Shown here: piece after piece, positions 5,353 through 6,748 of the stretch
How the letters are laid out: each line of letters starts with the position of its first letter
How positions within the stretch are numbered: the stretch's first letter is position 1
Source: Candidatus Saccharimonadota bacterium
GTDB taxonomy: Bacteria; Patescibacteriota; Saccharimonadia; CAILAD01; BJGX01
Assembly: GCA_013816445.1 (NCBI GenBank)
Contig: JACDEK010000048.1
Location: forward strand, 1-6,748
DNA: 6,748 nt
Direction of reading: 5' to 3'
Notes under the pieces: model-generated
What the model was told of the DNA's origin: nothing
Databases searched by the model: none
Seen by the model: the letters and a program-made list of their open reading frames with translations, nothing else
Program-made: the position numbers and the translations under genes

Positions 5353-5969
5353 GAGTTCTCCTTAGGCTTGTCGTGCCGTCCTACTGCCTCATCAATCACT
5401 TCTTGTACGAGCCCTGGAATCCGTTCAGCCAATCGATCTCCAATATCAGTAGCTAGCTCCATATTAAGATCTCGCAAACGACTACTTGTTGAGGTCTTAG
5501 CCTGTGGCTCAAGCACTACAACCTTGCCACAAAATTCAGACTCAAGTTCATCAATCTCTTCACTCGAGTAGGTCTCTTGTGTAGCAATCAAAATATCAGG
5601 ACGAACAATCTTTATTAAGAGCCATTTGGTACTGTTTAATTCCTTGAGAGTCACTATATCAACTGATCGTTGACATACCAGAATTCGTAGACGTTCATCC
5701 TGAGGATAAAGAGGCCGATTCAGACCCTTGCGCTCTCTAACCTTTTCGTCACTATCAACACCCACAATCAATACATCACCATACTCTTTTGCTTTTTCAA
5801 TATACAAAGCATGCCCAAGATGGTAAAAATCAAACGAACCAGAGGTCAAAACTACCTTCAGACCAACTCCTTTAATGTGCTCAGTCAATCTTGCCAATTC
5901 ATCGTAATCCTTGATATAACGAGCATCAAAATTTGAACTATTTCCAAAGATACTTGCGTCGATAGGCAT
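5349..5969 (-). CDS. HIGH-motif nucleotidyltransferase (RfaE-C / glycerol-3-phosphate cytidylyltransferase-like)
   Basis: The core matches the cytidylyltransferase-like superfamily, which joins NTP to a phosphorylated small molecule and releases pyrophosphate. It has VVLTSGSFDFYHLGH (39-53, with HLGH as the HxGH motif), GDVLIVGVDSDEKVRERKG (64-82), RPLYPQDERLRIL (85-97), and TSTSSRLRDL (159-168) in place of the ISSTxxR motif. An N-terminal extension of about 35 residues and a charged C-terminal helix flank the core. Nearest resemblance by eye is the heptose-1-phosphate adenylyltransferase domain (RfaE/HldE C-terminus), but FAD, glycerol-3-phosphate and other transferases share these motifs, so the substrate is open. 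ATG 5967-5969 has GAGGG 5 nt upstream. It is first in a two-gene operon and its TGA overlaps the deaminase ATG, implying coupled translation. Confidence 0.87.
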   Translation of the reverse strand: MPIDASIFGNSSNFDARYIKDYDELARLTEHIKGVGLKVVLTSGSFDFYHLGHALYIEKAKEYGDVLIVGVDSDEKVRERKGLNRPLYPQDERLRILVCQRSVDIVTLKELNSTKWLLIKIVRPDILIATQETYSSEEIDELESEFCGKVVVLEPQAKTSTSSRLRDLNMELATDIGDRLAERIPGLVQEVIDEAVGRHDKPKENS

Positions 5970-6005
5970 GTGTACCCTCTTCTATGTAAAAGAACATGAA
6001 CTTTA

Positions 6006-6024
6006 CTAGCTTACCAGTAAGTAG
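6006..6024. promoter_or_regulatory. Palindrome upstream of the nucleotidyltransferase-deaminase operon
   Basis: CTTAC-CA-GTAAG (6010-6021) is a perfect 5-bp inverted repeat, extended by CTA and TAG outside it with one unpaired G at 6009. It lies about 40 nt upstream of the operon's first ATG, where an operator could sit. No convincing -35/-10 pair was found in 5970-6044, so the promoter is not located. Confidence 0.3.
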
Positions 6025-6044
6025 CTATTCTCTCCAAGCATAAC

Positions 6045-6076
6045 AAAAAAGAACCCCTTATTTAGGATTCTTTTTT
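6045..6076 (-). terminator. Rho-independent terminator after rplA
   Basis: AAAAAAGAA (6045-6053) pairs with TTCTTTTTT (6068-6076), with an inner CCT/AGG stem and a TATTT loop after a small internal bulge. On the minus strand it begins about 20 nt after the rplA stop and ends in a T run. The symmetric A/T arms could also act on plus-strand transcripts. Confidence 0.75.
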
Positions 6077-6096
6077 GGCTAGAAATATGTATGTCT

Positions 6097-6748
6097 TTAC
6101 TCTTTTGAACTTTTTTGTAGTTCTGTAGTATCTAGCTTAATTGAAGGGCTCATACTTGAGGTTATGTAGATGGTTTTTACATAAATCCCTTTTACACCAG
6201 CTGGCTTATTTGTTCTTACAGCACCAAGTACAGCACGTAAGTTAGCTTCAAGATCAGCAGCTTTGAAGCTCAATTTACCAAAGGCCACGTGCACAATACC
6301 ACTTGGGTCATTCTTAATCTCAGCACGACCTTTTTTGATTTCTTCTACCATTGCTGCTGGGTTATTGGTAACCGTACCACTTTTAGGAGATGGCATAAGG
6401 CCTTTTGGCCCCAGTACTTTGGCATGTCGGCCAAGTTCGCTCATTTTGTCTGGGCTAGCAATAAGCACATCAAAGTCTAGCTTACCTTTGGCAATGTCAG
6501 CAAGAATTGCTGCTGCGTCAGTATTATCAGCACCAGCTTTTTTGGCTGCGTCTGCTTCTTTGTCGCTCGTTATAACAGCAACTTTTACAGTTTTACCGCT
6601 ACCGGCAGGTAGAGCAGCGCTAGTACGCAAGTTTTGATCTGACTGCTTTGGGTCTATATCAAGTACAATATGTACTTCTGCTGTGGCATCAAATTTAGTC
6701 TTTGATAATTTAGGAAGCAACTCTACTGCTTCTGAAACTGTGTATAGC
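6097..6748 (-). CDS. rplA: 50S ribosomal protein L1, partial (N-terminus off the right edge)
   Basis: L1 binds 23S rRNA at the mobile L1 stalk and helps release deacylated tRNA; in many bacteria it also represses its own operon. The visible 216 residues include YTVSEAVELLPKL at the edge, LPAGSGKTVKVAV, the L1 signature LGRHAKVLGPKGLMPSPKSG, GTVTNNPAAMVEEIKKG, HVAFGKLSFKAADLEANL, KPAGVKGIYVKTIYITSS and SPSIKLD. The family length is about 230, so roughly 15-20 N-terminal residues lie outside the window. The reading frame continues through the TTG at 6718-6720 to the edge, so that TTG is not the start. The C-terminal SSMSPSIKLD differs from the usual STMGPGIxVD, a minor divergence. The gene normally follows rplK, which would be beyond the right edge; any autoregulatory leader is therefore not visible. 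Confidence 0.97.
   Translation of the reverse strand, partial: LYTVSEAVELLPKLSKTKFDATAEVHIVLDIDPKQSDQNLRTSAALPAGSGKTVKVAVITSDKEADAAKKAGADNTDAAAILADIAKGKLDFDVLIASPDKMSELGRHAKVLGPKGLMPSPKSGTVTNNPAAMVEEIKKGRAEIKNDPSGIVHVAFGKLSFKAADLEANLRAVLGAVRTNKPAGVKGIYVKTIYITSSMSPSIKLDTTELQKSSKE

Noticed and set aside
5314..5571. Plus-strand Ser/Arg-rich 85-codon frame
   Set aside because: It is antisense to the deaminase-nucleotidyltransferase junction and has no ribosome site.
6263..6637. Plus-strand 124-codon frame with a membrane-like translation
   Set aside because: It is the complement of rplA; its hydrophobic look comes from reading the Lys/Ala/Gly-rich L1 codons backwards.

Overview
This window looks like chromosomal DNA of a bacterium using the standard code: thyA and the nucleotidyltransferase gene both stop at TGA exactly where their families end, which argues against the code-25 lineages (Gracilibacteria, Absconditabacteria). 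The genes are compact, most starts have strong AAGGAG-type ribosome sites, and the folate enzymes are divergent and in one case fused. I suspect a small-genome Patescibacteria/CPR lineage (Saccharibacteria-like), but that is an impression of style and not a demonstrated placement.

Layout, left to right. (a) 1-415, minus strand: an unrecognised protein with a CxxC motif runs off the left edge. It is preceded by a 32-codon small ORF and a good promoter. (b) 515-1762, minus: glyA, serine hydroxymethyltransferase. (c) 1763-1935: a pair of inverted REP-like palindromes and the NUDIX gene's terminator. (d) 1936-2430, minus: a NUDIX hydrolase starting at GTG. (e) 2431-2559: a divergent promoter region with two 12-nt direct repeats exactly 30 nt apart. 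(f) 2560-4492, plus: thyA and a dihydrofolate reductase fused to a HIT domain, an apparent two-gene operon. It ends in a hairpin terminator that contains the stop codon. (g) 4510-5969, minus: a HIGH-motif nucleotidyltransferase and a dCMP-deaminase-like protein with an extra N-terminal domain, overlapping by ATGA. (h) 6097-6748, minus: rplA (ribosomal protein L1), cut by the right edge.

The genes from glyA to the deaminase can form one pathway. The deaminase would make dUMP from dCMP. ThyA methylates dUMP to dTMP with methylene-tetrahydrofolate. DHFR regenerates tetrahydrofolate, and GlyA recharges it from serine. The NUDIX and HIT hydrolase activities could clean up or supply nucleotides, but their substrates cannot be read from sequence. 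The most unusual points are the DHFR-HIT fusion, the deaminase's N-terminal domain (possibly a decayed nucleotidyltransferase fold), a divergent ThyA, and the REP pair at the glyA 5' end. No tRNA, rRNA, CRISPR array or insertion sequence was seen.
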